Positions 26,030 through 36,273 of a stretch of DNA of 64,000 nt are shown piece after piece. Position 1 is the first letter of the stretch. Every line of letters begins with the position of its first letter. The stretch is from Sphingomonas sp. AOB5 (GTDB taxonomy: Bacteria; Pseudomonadota; Alphaproteobacteria; Sphingomonadales; Sphingomonadaceae): NCBI RefSeq assembly GCF_029433115.1, contig NZ_JARNTV010000020.1, positions 1-64,000 of the forward strand, given 5' to 3'. A model generated the notes under the pieces. It had not been told where the DNA came from. It did not search any database and saw nothing but the letters and a program-made list of their open reading frames with translations. Made by a program: the position numbers and the translations under genes.

Positions 26030-26090
26030 CATCGGGCAGCCAGCCGGGTTGCCCACCAGGGTGACCCGGGTTCGCAACGAACCAGCTGAA

Positions 26091-26123
26091 AAGGGAGACG
26101 GGTCGCCCCGGCTCCCTTTTTTT
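26091..26123 (+). terminator. Rho-independent terminator of rplU-rpmA
   Basis: AAGGGAG (26091-26097) and CTCCCTT (26112-26118) flank a GC-rich 14-nt loop and run into a T-stretch (26117-26123). It lies 61 nt after the rpmA stop. Confidence 0.85.
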
Positions 26124-26200
26124 CATGCTCCCTCCCCTGCGGTGTCTCCGCCCCGTCATCCGACGCGGGCAAAGGCGCGCCGAATACGAGGAGAGTGGTC

Positions 26201-26758
26201 ATGTTCGTGCGTACACAGCGACTGACATTGCGGCCGGGCTGGATCGAGGATGCCCCCGAACTCGCCCGCGCGATCAACCATTGGGAAGTGTGCTCGAAGC
26301 TCGAGACCGCCCCCTGGCCCTATAGCCAGCTCGACGCCGAGGATTTCCTCGGCCGGATGAGCGTGTCCAGCGACGCGTTCTTCCTGATCTGCGCGCATGA
26401 GGGCGGCGTGACGCGTCTCGTCGGCGGCATGGGCGTGCATGCGAAGGGCAATGACGAACATGAGCTGGGCTACTGGCTGATGCCGGATGCCTGGGGCCGC
26501 GGCTATGCGACCGAGGCCGGCATGGGCGTGGTCCGCCTGGCCCGCGAATCGCTGCGGCTGAAGCGGCTGGTCGCCGGCCACTTCATCGACAACCCCGCCT
26601 CGGGCAAGGTGCTGCGCAAGCTCGGCTTTCGCCCCACCGGCCGGATCGTCCAGCGCGAATCGCGCGCACGCAGCGGCCAGACGCCCTGCGCGATGTTCGA
26701 ACTCGATCTCTGTTCGGAAGCAGCCGACAACGACCCGCGAACCCGAATGGCGGCTTGA
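26201..26758 (+). CDS. GNAT acetyltransferase, RimJ/RimL type
   Basis: A 185-residue N-acetyltransferase. It opens with TQRLTLRPGWIEDAPELARAINH, as in ribosomal-protein acetyltransferases, and carries the acetyl-CoA loop region in ELGYWLMPDAWGRGYATEAGMGVV, then NPASGKVLRKLGFRPTG. The ATG at 26201 follows GAGGAG at 7 nt. The substrate is unknown; relatives acetylate N-termini, amino acids or small amines. Confidence 0.88.
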   Translation: MFVRTQRLTLRPGWIEDAPELARAINHWEVCSKLETAPWPYSQLDAEDFLGRMSVSSDAFFLICAHEGGVTRLVGGMGVHAKGNDEHELGYWLMPDAWGRGYATEAGMGVVRLARESLRLKRLVAGHFIDNPASGKVLRKLGFRPTGRIVQRESRARSGQTPCAMFELDLCSEAADNDPRTRMAA

Positions 26759-26763
26759 GGCTT

Positions 26764-26796
26764 GGAGAGCCCCTCCTCTTCAGGGAGGGGCTCTCC
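26764..26796 (+). terminator. Terminator hairpin after GNAT gene
   Basis: GGAGAGCCCCTCC (26764-26776) and GGAGGGGCTCTCC (26784-26796) form a perfect 13-bp stem with a 7-nt loop directly after the GNAT stop. A second C-rich/G-rich repeat follows at about 26813-26841. The two could serve both convergent genes. Confidence 0.75.
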
Positions 26797-26865
26797 ATGG
26801 ACGCAAAAAAGACCCCTCCCCGTTACCGGAAAGGGGGAGGAGGTGCCTCGTCTAGTCCGTGATGT

Positions 26866-27714
26866 TCAGGCGGCCGCGGCAACCGCCGCCGCATAGTCGC
26901 TCTCGGCCTTGCCGATCAGCGCGCGGTCGTCATGGTTCCACGGGTGGAAGCCCGGCAGGAAGAAGGCGATCCAGCCCGGCACGATCTTGCGCAGCAGGCC
27001 CGGCGAGCCGACCAGATACCAGGCGAGACGGCCCCATGCCTTCGGTCCGGAAATGCCGTCCTGCCGCAGCAGATCGAGCGTGCCTTCGATGCGATGCTTC
27101 CAGAATTTCACCGAAATCACCAGCATCATCAGCGACTTGATCTTCCAGCGCTGCCAGCGCGACCAGTCGCGCGTGGCGTGCATCCAGGTGTCGTACGCCA
27201 CACCCTTGTGTTCGACCTCCTCGATCGCGTGCCAGCGCCACATCGCCGCGCTTTCGGCATCGGCGCCGGCCATCATCTTCGGATTGCGCAGGATCTCGGC
27301 GGCGAGGATCGCGGTATAATGTTCCAGCGCCATCGTCGCAGCGAGGCTGGCGATCTTGGGCCGCTGCGCGGCTTCGGCCAACACCTGATCGATCCGCGCC
27401 TCCAGCCGGGTCACGTCATATCCGGCATCGGTCACGCACTTGTTGAACGCCACATGCTCGCGGCTGTGCATCACTTCCTGCTGCACAAAGGCACGGATTT
27501 CCTGCGCCAGCTTGGGCGGAACCCCCTCGCGAAACGCCTTCACGCTCTCGATGAAGAACGCCTCGCCCTTGGGAAAGGTGACCGACAGCGCATTCATGAA
27601 CGCCGAGGCGATCGGATCGCCACCCAGCCACCAGCGCGCCTGCTCGTTACCGCGCCCGAAGCGACGGTCACGCGGGGTGATCGTCAGGTCCGCGGGAGTT
27701 TTTGCTTCCACCAC
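26866..27714 (-). CDS. Predicted metal-dependent hydrolase (PF10118-type, ferritin-like)
   Basis: A 282-residue helical protein with three E/H clusters expected for a di-iron centre: QQEVMHSREH, MALEHYTAI and WHAIEEVEHKGVAYD. This is the pattern of the family annotated as predicted metal-dependent hydrolase (COG3687). Members may act as membrane-associated oxidases or hydrolases; the substrate is not established. It is divergent from a TetR gene with only 54 nt between start codons, so that regulator probably controls it. Confidence 0.8.
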   Translation of the reverse strand: MVEAKTPADLTITPRDRRFGRGNEQARWWLGGDPIASAFMNALSVTFPKGEAFFIESVKAFREGVPPKLAQEIRAFVQQEVMHSREHVAFNKCVTDAGYDVTRLEARIDQVLAEAAQRPKIASLAATMALEHYTAILAAEILRNPKMMAGADAESAAMWRWHAIEEVEHKGVAYDTWMHATRDWSRWQRWKIKSLMMLVISVKFWKHRIEGTLDLLRQDGISGPKAWGRLAWYLVGSPGLLRKIVPGWIAFFLPGFHPWNHDDRALIGKAESDYAAAVAAAA

Positions 27715-27764
27715 GCGATTTCTCCACTAAGCCTTGATTCCACTGGGGCATAGAACTTACTTAC

Positions 27765-27776
27765 ATTGATGTCAAT
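27765..27776. promoter_or_regulatory. Candidate TetR operator
   Basis: ATTGA-TG-TCAAT is a 5-bp inverted repeat overlapping the TetR start codon (27769) in the short divergent region shared with the di-iron hydrolase gene. Autoregulation through such a site is typical for TetR proteins. The repeat is short, so chance occurrence is possible. Confidence 0.3.
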
Positions 27777-28365
27777 AACAACAACACGTCGCCGTCTGTC
27801 ACCCGAGGAATCCCGTGACGCCGCACTGGAAGCCGCCCGCGAGCTGCTGCTCGAGGATGGGCCGCAAGCCGTCACGCTCAAGGCGGTCGCTGCGAAGATC
27901 GGGCGGACGCACGCCAATCTGCTCCACCATTTCGGCTCGGCCGCGGGGCTGCAAAAGGCGCTCGTCGCCAGTCTCGCCGAGGGCGTCACCGCCAAGATCG
28001 GCGAAGCAATCCTTCGTGCGCGAGAGACCGACCATAATCCACGCGAAGTGGTCGACCTGACGTTCGACGCGTTCGACAAGGGTGGTGCGGGCGCGCTGGC
28101 CAGCTGGATGATCCTCAGCGGCAATCACGACGTGCTCGATCCGATCCTCGAGGCGATCCAGAAGCTGGTCGACATGATCGCCAAGGATCATGACCATGAG
28201 GGTCTGTCGCTGCAGGAGGAAACGCTCCAGCTGGTGCTGACCGCGATGGGCGACGCCCTGCTCGGCGCGCCGATGGCCAAGGCGCTGGGCCTGCCCCGCG
28301 AAACCGCGCGCGATCTGGCGACGAAGGCGATGATGCAGGCGCATCTGCACCCGGAACACAAATGA
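27769..28365 (+). CDS. TetR-family transcriptional regulator
   Basis: A 198-residue protein: an N-terminal HTH (AALEAARELLLEDGPQAVTLKAVAAKIGRTHANLLHHFGS, residues about 18-58) and a helical ligand-binding C-terminus. The ATG at 27769 is preferred to TTG at 27766. It is divergent from the di-iron hydrolase and overlaps the next gene by 4 nt. It probably represses the hydrolase until a lipophilic ligand binds; this is inferred from gene arrangement. Confidence 0.85.
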   Translation: MSITTTRRRLSPEESRDAALEAARELLLEDGPQAVTLKAVAAKIGRTHANLLHHFGSAAGLQKALVASLAEGVTAKIGEAILRARETDHNPREVVDLTFDAFDKGGAGALASWMILSGNHDVLDPILEAIQKLVDMIAKDHDHEGLSLQEETLQLVLTAMGDALLGAPMAKALGLPRETARDLATKAMMQAHLHPEHK

Positions 28366-28739
28366 TCCTGCTGGCGGCGCTGGCCTTGGCCCAGACCGCC
28401 CCCTGCCCTGTGCCGTCCCATTGGCGGAGGATCAGTGCCACCGAAGCGGTGCAAAGCGGCGCGACACGGGTCGATATCGTTCGCGACGGCGCGCTGTGGA
28501 ACGGCGCTTGGCTCGGCGAGGCCCGGTTGCGCGATTATTCGCATCGCATGCTGAAGGACTATGCCGATATGCAGCTGGTGCGCGATCACAGCGCGCCGCT
28601 GATCGTGCTGAACGTCCGGAACCTCTCCTGCGGCACAGTGCGCCGTTATGCCGATATGATCGACAAGGCAGGCGGCTGCATACCGACATATTGCGCGATC
28701 GCGTCGCTTCCCCCCCGGCAGACAAGCCGGCGGCGCTGA
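28362..28739 (+). CDS. Small secreted protein of unknown function
   Basis: A 125-residue protein with a short signal-like start (ILLAALALAQTAPC) and a compact domain containing RLRDYSHRMLKDYADMQLVRDHSAPLI-type alternating sequence and four cysteines (PCP, LSC, GGC, TYC). The later part (PLIVLNVRNLSCGTVRRYADMIDKAGG) loosely recalls the periplasmic domain of ExbD/TolR proteins. The start overlaps the TetR stop by 4 nt, so the two are co-translated. Function unknown. Confidence 0.6.
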   Translation: MILLAALALAQTAPCPVPSHWRRISATEAVQSGATRVDIVRDGALWNGAWLGEARLRDYSHRMLKDYADMQLVRDHSAPLIVLNVRNLSCGTVRRYADMIDKAGGCIPTYCAIASLPPRQTSRRR

Positions 28740-28771
28740 TCCCGGTTCTATTTCGCAGCCTTTTCGTATAG

Positions 28772-29836
<1,065 letters not shown>

Positions 29837-29888
29837 AGCATTTCGCGGTCAGCTTGGGCCTCCACCCGATGATTCGACAGGAGGATGC

Positions 29889-30659
29889 GTGAGTCTTGGC
29901 AGTCTGTTTCGCCGTTGGTTCGGCGGGAAACCCGCCCCGTCCCCTGCCCCCGTCCCGGCGACGCCTTCCGCTGCGGACGAATCCTTCGATGCACGGCTAC
30001 GCTTCTGGGAAGCCATCGGAACGGTCGAGTCCGATGTCATCAGCCATCTGATCAGCCCGGGCCTGATGGGTGGCCCCGCCTGGCCGACCACGCGGCAGGC
30101 CTATCGCGTGATCCGCCGCGCGAACGGCGCCACGATCCTCGCCACCGATGGTCTGTCCGATCCGTTCGACGATGGCGCCGATGGCAATGGCTATGGCATG
30201 GAAGTCTTCATCGAATGCGCCGACCTTCCGCCCGAGCTGGCCGGAACGCCCGGCGATGTGACGCCGCTTCAGAAAAGCTGGATGTTCGCCCTGCTCAGCC
30301 ATGTCGCCGGGATCGTCGCCAGCAATGGCGGGATCGTGCCGCTGCTCGATCGCTATGGCGGCCTGTTGTCGATGGAGCTTCCGGGTGTCTCGGAGTCCGG
30401 CACGATCCAGTCGCAGATTCCCGAGCATTATGTCACCGCGGACGATGTGTTGGGCGTGCTGATCGGGGGACCCGCGCCGGATTTCTCGAACGTGATCCCC
30501 GGCATGCCGCTTTCGCCGGTCCGCGCGGTGCCGATCGTGCTGCTGACCGCGGGCGAGCTGGCCGAGGTCCGGGCGGGCGACGAGACCACGCGACTGGCCG
30601 TCGCCGACGCGTTGGCAAAGCAGCCCTATACCCATGTCAACAGGGACTCGCTCGTCTAG
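29889..30659 (+). CDS. Uncharacterised protein, possible SUFU-like domain
   Basis: A 256-residue soluble protein. The N-terminus is Pro-rich (residues 14-30), followed by a globular domain with YGMEVFIECADLPPEL, a helix LQKSWMFALLSHVAGIVAS and a C-terminal VPIVLLTAGELAEVRAGDE. The order of these elements resembles bacterial suppressor-of-fused domain proteins, whose role is unknown. The GTG at 29889 is supported by CAGGAGGA just upstream; earlier in-frame starts lie inside obgE. Confidence 0.5.
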   Translation: MSLGSLFRRWFGGKPAPSPAPVPATPSAADESFDARLRFWEAIGTVESDVISHLISPGLMGGPAWPTTRQAYRVIRRANGATILATDGLSDPFDDGADGNGYGMEVFIECADLPPELAGTPGDVTPLQKSWMFALLSHVAGIVASNGGIVPLLDRYGGLLSMELPGVSESGTIQSQIPEHYVTADDVLGVLIGGPAPDFSNVIPGMPLSPVRAVPIVLLTAGELAEVRAGDETTRLAVADALAKQPYTHVNRDSLV

Positions 30660-30698
30660 GGCTTGGGTGTCGCCCCGCGCACGGCTAAGAGCCGCTCC

Positions 30699-31838
30699 AT
30701 GACCGCGCGCGCCAACCCCAAGGACATGACCCTGTTCGCGCCCGCCGCGTGCCCGCGGCTGATCGTGAAGGTCGGCTCGGCGCTACTGGTCGATCGCGAG
30801 GGACAGGTGCGCCGCGACTGGCTCGCCGGGCTGGTCGCGGACCTGACCGAACGGGTGCAGGCGGGACAGCAGATCGCGATCGTCTCGTCGGGTGCGATCG
30901 CGCTGGGCGCGCGGCGACTAAAGCTGCCCAAGGGCGGCCGCGCCAGCCTTGAGGACGCGCAGGCCGCGGCGGCCACCGGCCAGATCGCGCTTTCCGGCGT
31001 CTGGGCCGAACTGCTCCACGCACAGGGACTGACCGCGGCGCAGATCCTCGTCACGCTCGACGATCTCGAGGATCGCCGCCGCTACCTCAACGTCTCGGCC
31101 ACGCTCGACCGTCTGCTGAAGCTCGGCGTGGTACCGGTGATCAACGAGAATGACTCGGTCGCGACCGAGGAGATCCGCTTCGGCGACAATGACCGCCTCG
31201 CCGCTCGCGTGGCCAGCGCGGCGGGCGCGGATGGCGTGATCCTGCTCTCCGATGTCGACGGACTGTACGACAGCAACCCGACCACCAACCCGGGCGCAAC
31301 GCTGATCCCGCTGGTCGAGAAGCTCGACGCGCGGATCGAGGCGATGGCCGATAGCGGCTCGGCATCGGGCATGGGATCGGGCGGGATGGTCTCGAAGATC
31401 GAAGCCGCGCGGATCGCGATCAGCGCCGGTGCACACCTCGCCATCGCCACCGGAAAGGTGGATCATCCGCTGGCGCGGCTGGCCGAGGGCGGGACGATCT
31501 TCCTCGCGAAACAGAACGCGCGCGCGCGCAAGGCCTGGCTGCGCGGCGGGCTGACCGCCAAGGGCATGATCCATATCGATGCCGGCGCGGTGAATGCGCT
31601 GAAGCAGGGCCGCAGCCTGCTCTCGGCTGGCGCAACCCGGGTGGAAGGCCGCTTCGCGCGCGGCGACCTGATCGTGGTGGTCGGCCCTGACGGCACACAG
31701 CTCGCGCGCGGTCTGGCCGAATACGACCATAGCGACGCCCATCGCATCACCGGCAAACGCAGCGAGGAACTGGCCGACATCCTCGGCTATGCCCCGCGCG
31801 CGGCACTGGTGCATCGCAGCCATATGGCGCTGCTGTGA
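30699..31838 (+). CDS. proB: Glutamate 5-kinase ProB
   Basis: A 379-residue enzyme that phosphorylates glutamate in the first step of proline synthesis. The amino acid kinase domain covers residues 15-270 (LIVKVGSALLVD, IVSSGAIALG, PVINENDSVATEEIRFGDND, GSGGMVSKIEAARIA) and a PUA domain the C-terminus (INAGAVNAL-like: IDAGAVNALKQGRSLL). It has a 4-nt GTGA overlap with the reductase gene that begins the sphingolipid run. Proline is also an osmolyte. Confidence 0.96.
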   Translation: MTARANPKDMTLFAPAACPRLIVKVGSALLVDREGQVRRDWLAGLVADLTERVQAGQQIAIVSSGAIALGARRLKLPKGGRASLEDAQAAAATGQIALSGVWAELLHAQGLTAAQILVTLDDLEDRRRYLNVSATLDRLLKLGVVPVINENDSVATEEIRFGDNDRLAARVASAAGADGVILLSDVDGLYDSNPTTNPGATLIPLVEKLDARIEAMADSGSASGMGSGGMVSKIEAARIAISAGAHLAIATGKVDHPLARLAEGGTIFLAKQNARARKAWLRGGLTAKGMIHIDAGAVNALKQGRSLLSAGATRVEGRFARGDLIVVVGPDGTQLARGLAEYDHSDAHRITGKRSEELADILGYAPRAALVHRSHMALL

Positions 31839-32740
31839 GCGTCCTCGCCATCACCGGCGGCACCGGCTTTGTCGGTGGTCGCCTGATCGCGGAGGCGCTG
31901 GCGGGCGGCCACGCGATCCGCGCGCTCACCCGGCGTGAACAGGCCGCGCGCGAGGGGATCGAATGGATCCCCGGCGACCTGAACGACAAGCCTGCCCTCG
32001 CCCGGCTGTGCGAAGGCGCGGATGCGGTCATCCATGTCGCGGGCGTGGTCAACGCGCCCGACCGCGCAGGCTTCGCCAAGGGCAATATCGAAGGCACGGC
32101 GAACATGATCGCGGCAGCCGAAGGTGCCGGCGCCAAACGCTTCGTCCATGTCTCGTCGCTGGCGGCCCGCGAGCCGCAAATGTCGGACTATGGCTGGTCC
32201 AAGGCCGAAGGCGACAAGCTGGTGCAGGCCTCGTCGCTCGACTGGTCGATCGTCTGCCCGCCCGCCATTTACGGCCCCGGCGATATGGAGATGCTCGAGC
32301 TGTTCCGGCTGGCGAAGCGCGGCCTTGCACTGACCCCGCCCGCCGGACGCATGTCGGTGATCGAAGTTGGCGATCTCGCGCGGCTGCTGCTGGCGCTCGC
32401 CCTCACCGACGCACCTGGCCTGAGCCTCGACGCCGATGACGGCACCGAGGGCGGCTGGAGCCACAAGGATTTCGGCCGCGCGATCGGCACGGCGCTGGGC
32501 AAGCGCGTCGCCGCGATCGCCCTGCCCCGCATGATCCTGATGGCCGGCGCGCATCTCGACCGGCTGGTCCGCGGCAAGGGCGCGAAGCTGACGCCCGACC
32601 GGGTTGCCTATTTCTGCCACGAGGACTGGGTGATCGATCCCGCACGCCGCCCGCCAGAGAATCTGTGGAAACCGCAGGTGCCGACCGAAGAAGGGCTGGC
32701 AGCGACGGCAGCATGGTATCGCTCGCAAGGACTGCTATAG
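31835..32740 (+). CDS. cerR: CerR-like NAD(P)-dependent reductase (3-keto-sphingoid/ceramide reductase)
   Basis: A 301-residue extended SDR protein. The nucleotide-binding motif is TGGTGFVG (7-14) and the catalytic pair Y119/K123 sits in YGWSK. In Caulobacter an SDR of this type encoded beside spt (CerR) reduces the 3-keto group during ceramide synthesis. Here the gene lies immediately before an acyl carrier protein and spt, the same partnership, which is the main reason for the call. The GTG start overlaps proB by 4 nt. Annotation as a generic NAD-dependent epimerase would be the conservative alternative. Confidence 0.75.
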   Translation: MSVLAITGGTGFVGGRLIAEALAGGHAIRALTRREQAAREGIEWIPGDLNDKPALARLCEGADAVIHVAGVVNAPDRAGFAKGNIEGTANMIAAAEGAGAKRFVHVSSLAAREPQMSDYGWSKAEGDKLVQASSLDWSIVCPPAIYGPGDMEMLELFRLAKRGLALTPPAGRMSVIEVGDLARLLLALALTDAPGLSLDADDGTEGGWSHKDFGRAIGTALGKRVAAIALPRMILMAGAHLDRLVRGKGAKLTPDRVAYFCHEDWVIDPARRPPENLWKPQVPTEEGLAATAAWYRSQGLL

Positions 32741-32807
32741 CGCCGTCAACAAGCCGCCGCATTTGCTTGGCAGTGCGGCCCTGCACTCACGAAAACAGGG
32801 AAATTCC

Positions 32808-33050
32808 GTGACCGACCGCGCCGCAATCTTCGAAACCGTCACCGCGCAGATCGAGCCTTTCAACAAAAAGGGCGTCGCGCTGACCGATTCCACCACCTTC
32901 GCCGGCGATCTCGAATGGGACAGCCTGACCGTGATGGATTTCGTCGCCGCGATCGAGGACGAGTTCGACATCATCATCACGATGAACATGCAGGCCGAGA
33001 TCGAGAATATCGGTCAGCTGGTCGATGCCGTGGCCAAGCTGAAGGGCTGA
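32808..33050 (+). CDS. acpR: Sphingolipid-linked acyl carrier protein
   Basis: An 80-residue acyl carrier protein with the 4'-phosphopantetheine attachment serine S39 in WDSLTVMDF. It probably delivers the long-chain acyl group to serine palmitoyltransferase, whose gene starts 8 nt downstream. Sphingomonads and Zymomonas carry a dedicated carrier next to spt. The GTG at 32808 follows CAGGGA; an upstream ATG-type extension of 15 residues is rejected. It differs from the general FabF-linked AcpP by context and by a more hydrophobic helix II. Confidence 0.85.
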   Translation: MTDRAAIFETVTAQIEPFNKKGVALTDSTTFAGDLEWDSLTVMDFVAAIEDEFDIIITMNMQAEIENIGQLVDAVAKLKG

Positions 33051-33058
33051 GCGGCGCC

Positions 33059-34312
33059 ATGACCGACAGCATCCAGACGCCGGACGCACCTGCCCCCGCC
33101 GAGGCGCATGACCGCGATCTGATGAGCAAGTTCGACGGCCTGATCGCCGAGCGGCAGATGCTGCTCGACAGCGGGGTCACCGATCCCTTCGCCATCGTGA
33201 TGGAGAAGGTGAAGTCGCCGACCGAGGCTGTCATCAAGGGCAAGGACACGATCCTGCTCGGCACCTATAATTATATGGGCATGACGTTCGATCCGGACGT
33301 GATCCAGGCCGGCAAGGATGCGCTCGACCAGTTCGGCAGCGGCACCAATGGCAGCCGCATGCTCAACGGCACGTTCCGCGACCATATGGAAGTCGAGCAG
33401 GCGCTGCGCGACTTCTACGGCACCACCGGCGCGATCGTGTTCTCGACCGGATACATGGCCAATCTGGGCATGATCTCCACGCTGGCCGGCAAGGGGGATT
33501 ACATCATCCTCGACGCCGATAGCCACGCGTCGATCTATGACGGCTGCAAGCAGGGTTATGCGGAAATCGTCCGTTTCCGCCACAACTCGGTCGAGGATCT
33601 CGACAAGCGCCTTGGCCGCCTGCCCAAGGAAGCCGGCAAGCTGGTCGTTCTCGAGGGCGTCTATTCGATGCTGGGCGATATCGCCCCGCTCGACCAGATG
33701 GTCGCGGTCGCGAAGAAGCACGGCGCGATGGTGCTCTCCGACGAAGCGCATTCGATGGGCTTTTTCGGCCCCAACGGCCGCGGCGTCTATGAAGCGCAGG
33801 GTTGCGAAGGCGATGTCGATTTCATCGTCGGCACCTTCTCCAAGTCGGTCGGCACGGTCGGCGGCTTCTGCGTGTCGAACCACCCGAAGTTCGAGGCGAT
33901 CCGCCTCGCCTGCCGCCCCTATATCTTCACTGCATCGCTGCCCCCATCGGTGGTGGCGACCGCGGCGATGTCGATCCGCAAGCTGATGCATGCGCACAAC
34001 AAGCGCGCGCATCTGTGGGAAAATGCCCGCACGCTGCATGGCGGGCTGAAGGCGATGGGCTTCGAGCTGGGCACCGAGAATCCCGACAGCGCGATCATCG
34101 CGGTGATCCTGAAGGATCAGGAACAGGCAGTGATGATGTGGCAGGCGCTGCTGGATGGCGGCCTGTACGTCAACATGGCCCGCCCGCCCGCGACTCCCGC
34201 AGGCACCTTCCTGCTGCGCTGCTCGCTGTGCGCCGAGCATACGAGCGAGCAGATCGAACAGGTGCTGGGCATGTTCAAGGCGGCCGGCCAGGCGACCGGC
34301 GTCATCGCCTAG
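33059..34312 (+). CDS. spt: Serine palmitoyltransferase Spt
   Basis: A 417-residue PLP enzyme of the alpha-oxoamine synthase family that condenses serine with a palmitoyl group to 3-ketodihydrosphingosine, the first step of sphingolipid synthesis. Key residues match the Sphingomonas enzyme with an offset of three: H156 (ADSHASIY), D228 and H231 (SDEAHSMG), and the PLP lysine K262 ([12 protein letters not shown]). The late [13 protein letters not shown] segment holds the substrate-carboxylate arginine. It is soluble and homodimeric in this group, unlike the membrane-bound eukaryotic enzyme. Sphingomonads make glycosphingolipids in place of, or besides, LPS, so the gene is central. Confidence 0.97.
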   Translation: MTDSIQTPDAPAPAEAHDRDLMSKFDGLIAERQMLLDSGVTDPFAIVMEKVKSPTEAVIKGKDTILLGTYNYMGMTFDPDVIQAGKDALDQFGSGTNGSRMLNGTFRDHMEVEQALRDFYGTTGAIVFSTGYMANLGMISTLAGKGDYIILDADSHASIYDGCKQGYAEIVRFRHNSVEDLDKRLGRLPKEAGKLVVLEGVYSMLGDIAPLDQMVAVAKKHGAMVLSDEAHSMGFFGPNGRGVYEAQGCEGDVDFIVGTFSKSVGTVGGFCVSNHPKFEAIRLACRPYIFTASLPPSVVATAAMSIRKLMHAHNKRAHLWENARTLHGGLKAMGFELGTENPDSAIIAVILKDQEQAVMMWQALLDGGLYVNMARPPATPAGTFLLRCSLCAEHTSEQIEQVLGMFKAAGQATGVIA

Positions 34313-34344
34313 ACCCGGACGGGCGCCTGCCCTAGAATTGCTGC

Positions 34345-36273
34345 ATGAGCGAAACCGGCGCATCTGACGAAGCCCCGGTCCGGCAAACGGACTGGCGGAT
34401 GGTGCTGCTCGGGGTGCTGGCATTGGTCGGCACCGGCGTGCTGGTCGTGCTGCTCAACCTGCAGGCGACCACCGATCGCGAGCGTGACGCTGCGCTGGAC
34501 CGGCAGGCGCGGACCTATGAGGTCATCATCCGCGCGGGCCAGCTTTCCAGCGCGATGGCCGACGCCGAAGCCTCGCTCGGCCGCTATGTGGTGAGCGGCG
34601 ATGCGGCGGTGGGGCGGCAATTCGCCGACAAATGGGCGCAGGCGAACGAGCATCTCAACCGGCTGACGATCCAGATCGGCGGCGATCCGGCACAGCAGAT
34701 CCGCATGGCCAAGCTGCGTGCTGCGTTCGCGACGCGGGGTAAGGAACTGGGCACGACTTCAGGCTACACCGTCCACAAGCGCAACCGCGACGCGCTGGGC
34801 AGCTATTACCAGAACAGCGCCACCCTCGCCCGGGCCGAGACCGAACTGGTGCTGCGTGAGATCGTGGACAATGAGCGCGCGCGCCTGCTCGAACGCAAGG
34901 GCGACACCGCCAAGCTGGTGGCAAGTTCGCACCTTGCCACCAACGTGCTGGGGCTGTTCGGCCTGCTGGTGGTCGGCGGATCGATCCTGCTCGGCTGGAT
35001 GACCGTTCAGGCCTCGGCCGGGCGCGCCGAAGCCGATGCCGATGCGGACGCCGAACGGGTCCGCGCCGCAGAACTGCAGCAGGCCGTGGACGCCGCAACC
35101 GGGCAGTTGCGCGAAGAAATGCGCGAGCGCGAACAGGCCGAGGCACAGCTTCGCCAGGTACAGAAGATGGAAGCCGTCGGCCAGCTCACCGGCGGCATCG
35201 CCCATGATTTCAACAACATGCTGGCGGTCACGCTCGGCGGGCTGGAACTCGCCAAGCGGCACCTGACGACCGGCGGTCCCGACGCACAGAAGCATATCGA
35301 GAATGCCATGGAAGGCGCCAACCGCGCCGCGGCGCTCACCCGCCGCCTGCTGGTCTTCTCGCGCGAGGAAGCCCTGCTGCCCAGCGCGATCGAGGCGGGG
35401 CCGGTAATCCAGGGCATGTCGGACCTGTTCGACCGGACGCTGGGCGGCGCGATCGAAGTCGAGACGAAGGATTCCGGGCTTGGCTGGACGGTGTTCGCCG
35501 ACAAGCATCAGCTCGAAAATGCGCTGCTGAACCTTGCGGTGAACGCGCGCGATGCGATGAACGGTCGCGGTACCCTCAGCTTCGCTACGGGCGGACGGAC
35601 GCTGAAGCGCAAGGAAGTCGGCGAAGCGGCGGCGGGCGAATATGTGACCATCGCCGTCTCAGACACCGGCAGCGGCATGACGCCCGAGGTGCTGGAGCGT
35701 GTGTTCGAACCCTTTTTCACCACCAAGCCCGTCGGCAAGGGAACCGGCCTGGGCCTCAGCCAGATCTTCGGTTTCGTGCGCCAGTCGGGCGGCGAGATCG
35801 GCATCGATACGGTGCTGGGCGAAGGCACCACCGTGACGCTCTATCTGCCGCGTCATCAGGGCGAGGCCGATGCGCCGGTCGCCAGCGAAGCCGCACTCGA
35901 CCCCGATGCCCCGACACAGGCGCTGGATATCCTGGTGGTGGAGGATGATCCGCGAGTCCTCTCCGCAACGATGAGCGCGCTGACCGAACTCGGGCACCGG
36001 CCGCTGGCGTGCGACGATCCGATGCATGCCGAAACCTGTCTCGACCGGATGGACTCGGTCGACCTGATCCTGACCGACGTGCTGATGCCCGGCCGCACCG
36101 GCCCCGAAATGATCGCGGCACTGGGCGAGCGGATCGCGGGAATCCCGGTACTCTACGTCACCGGCTATGCCGGCGAAGCGGATGCCAGCGCGTTCGGCGG
36201 GCACATGGTGCTGCGCAAGCCCTTCACAATGTCCGCACTGGCGAAGGCGGTGGAAGGTTCAACTCGCGGCTGA
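34345..36273 (+). CDS. Hybrid sensor histidine kinase with CHASE3 domain
   Basis: A 642-residue protein. It has a membrane helix (17-38), a CHASE3-type periplasmic helical sensor (about 40-190), a second helix (about 195-220), a coiled-coil linker, a HisKA box (GQLTGGIAHDFNNMLAVTLGG) and an ATPase domain (NLAVNARDAM, DTGSGM, GTGLGLSQ). A C-terminal receiver follows, with DILVVEDDPR and phospho-Asp in LILTDVLMPGRTG. No DNA-binding partner is adjacent. It starts 32 nt after spt. Its 3' end overlaps a convergent gene by 50 nt. Confidence 0.9.
   Translation: MSETGASDEAPVRQTDWRMVLLGVLALVGTGVLVVLLNLQATTDRERDAALDRQARTYEVIIRAGQLSSAMADAEASLGRYVVSGDAAVGRQFADKWAQANEHLNRLTIQIGGDPAQQIRMAKLRAAFATRGKELGTTSGYTVHKRNRDALGSYYQNSATLARAETELVLREIVDNERARLLERKGDTAKLVASSHLATNVLGLFGLLVVGGSILLGWMTVQASAGRAEADADADAERVRAAELQQAVDAATGQLREEMREREQAEAQLRQVQKMEAVGQLTGGIAHDFNNMLAVTLGGLELAKRHLTTGGPDAQKHIENAMEGANRAAALTRRLLVFSREEALLPSAIEAGPVIQGMSDLFDRTLGGAIEVETKDSGLGWTVFADKHQLENALLNLAVNARDAMNGRGTLSFATGGRTLKRKEVGEAAAGEYVTIAVSDTGSGMTPEVLERVFEPFFTTKPVGKGTGLGLSQIFGFVRQSGGEIGIDTVLGEGTTVTLYLPRHQGEADAPVASEAALDPDAPTQALDILVVEDDPRVLSATMSALTELGHRPLACDDPMHAETCLDRMDSVDLILTDVLMPGRTGPEMIAALGERIAGIPVLYVTGYAGEADASAFGGHMVLRKPFTMSALAKAVEGSTRG

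Noticed and set aside
27765-27776. Strong operator claim for the TetR palindrome
   Set aside because: Arms of five bases are too short to stand alone; kept only as a low-confidence feature.
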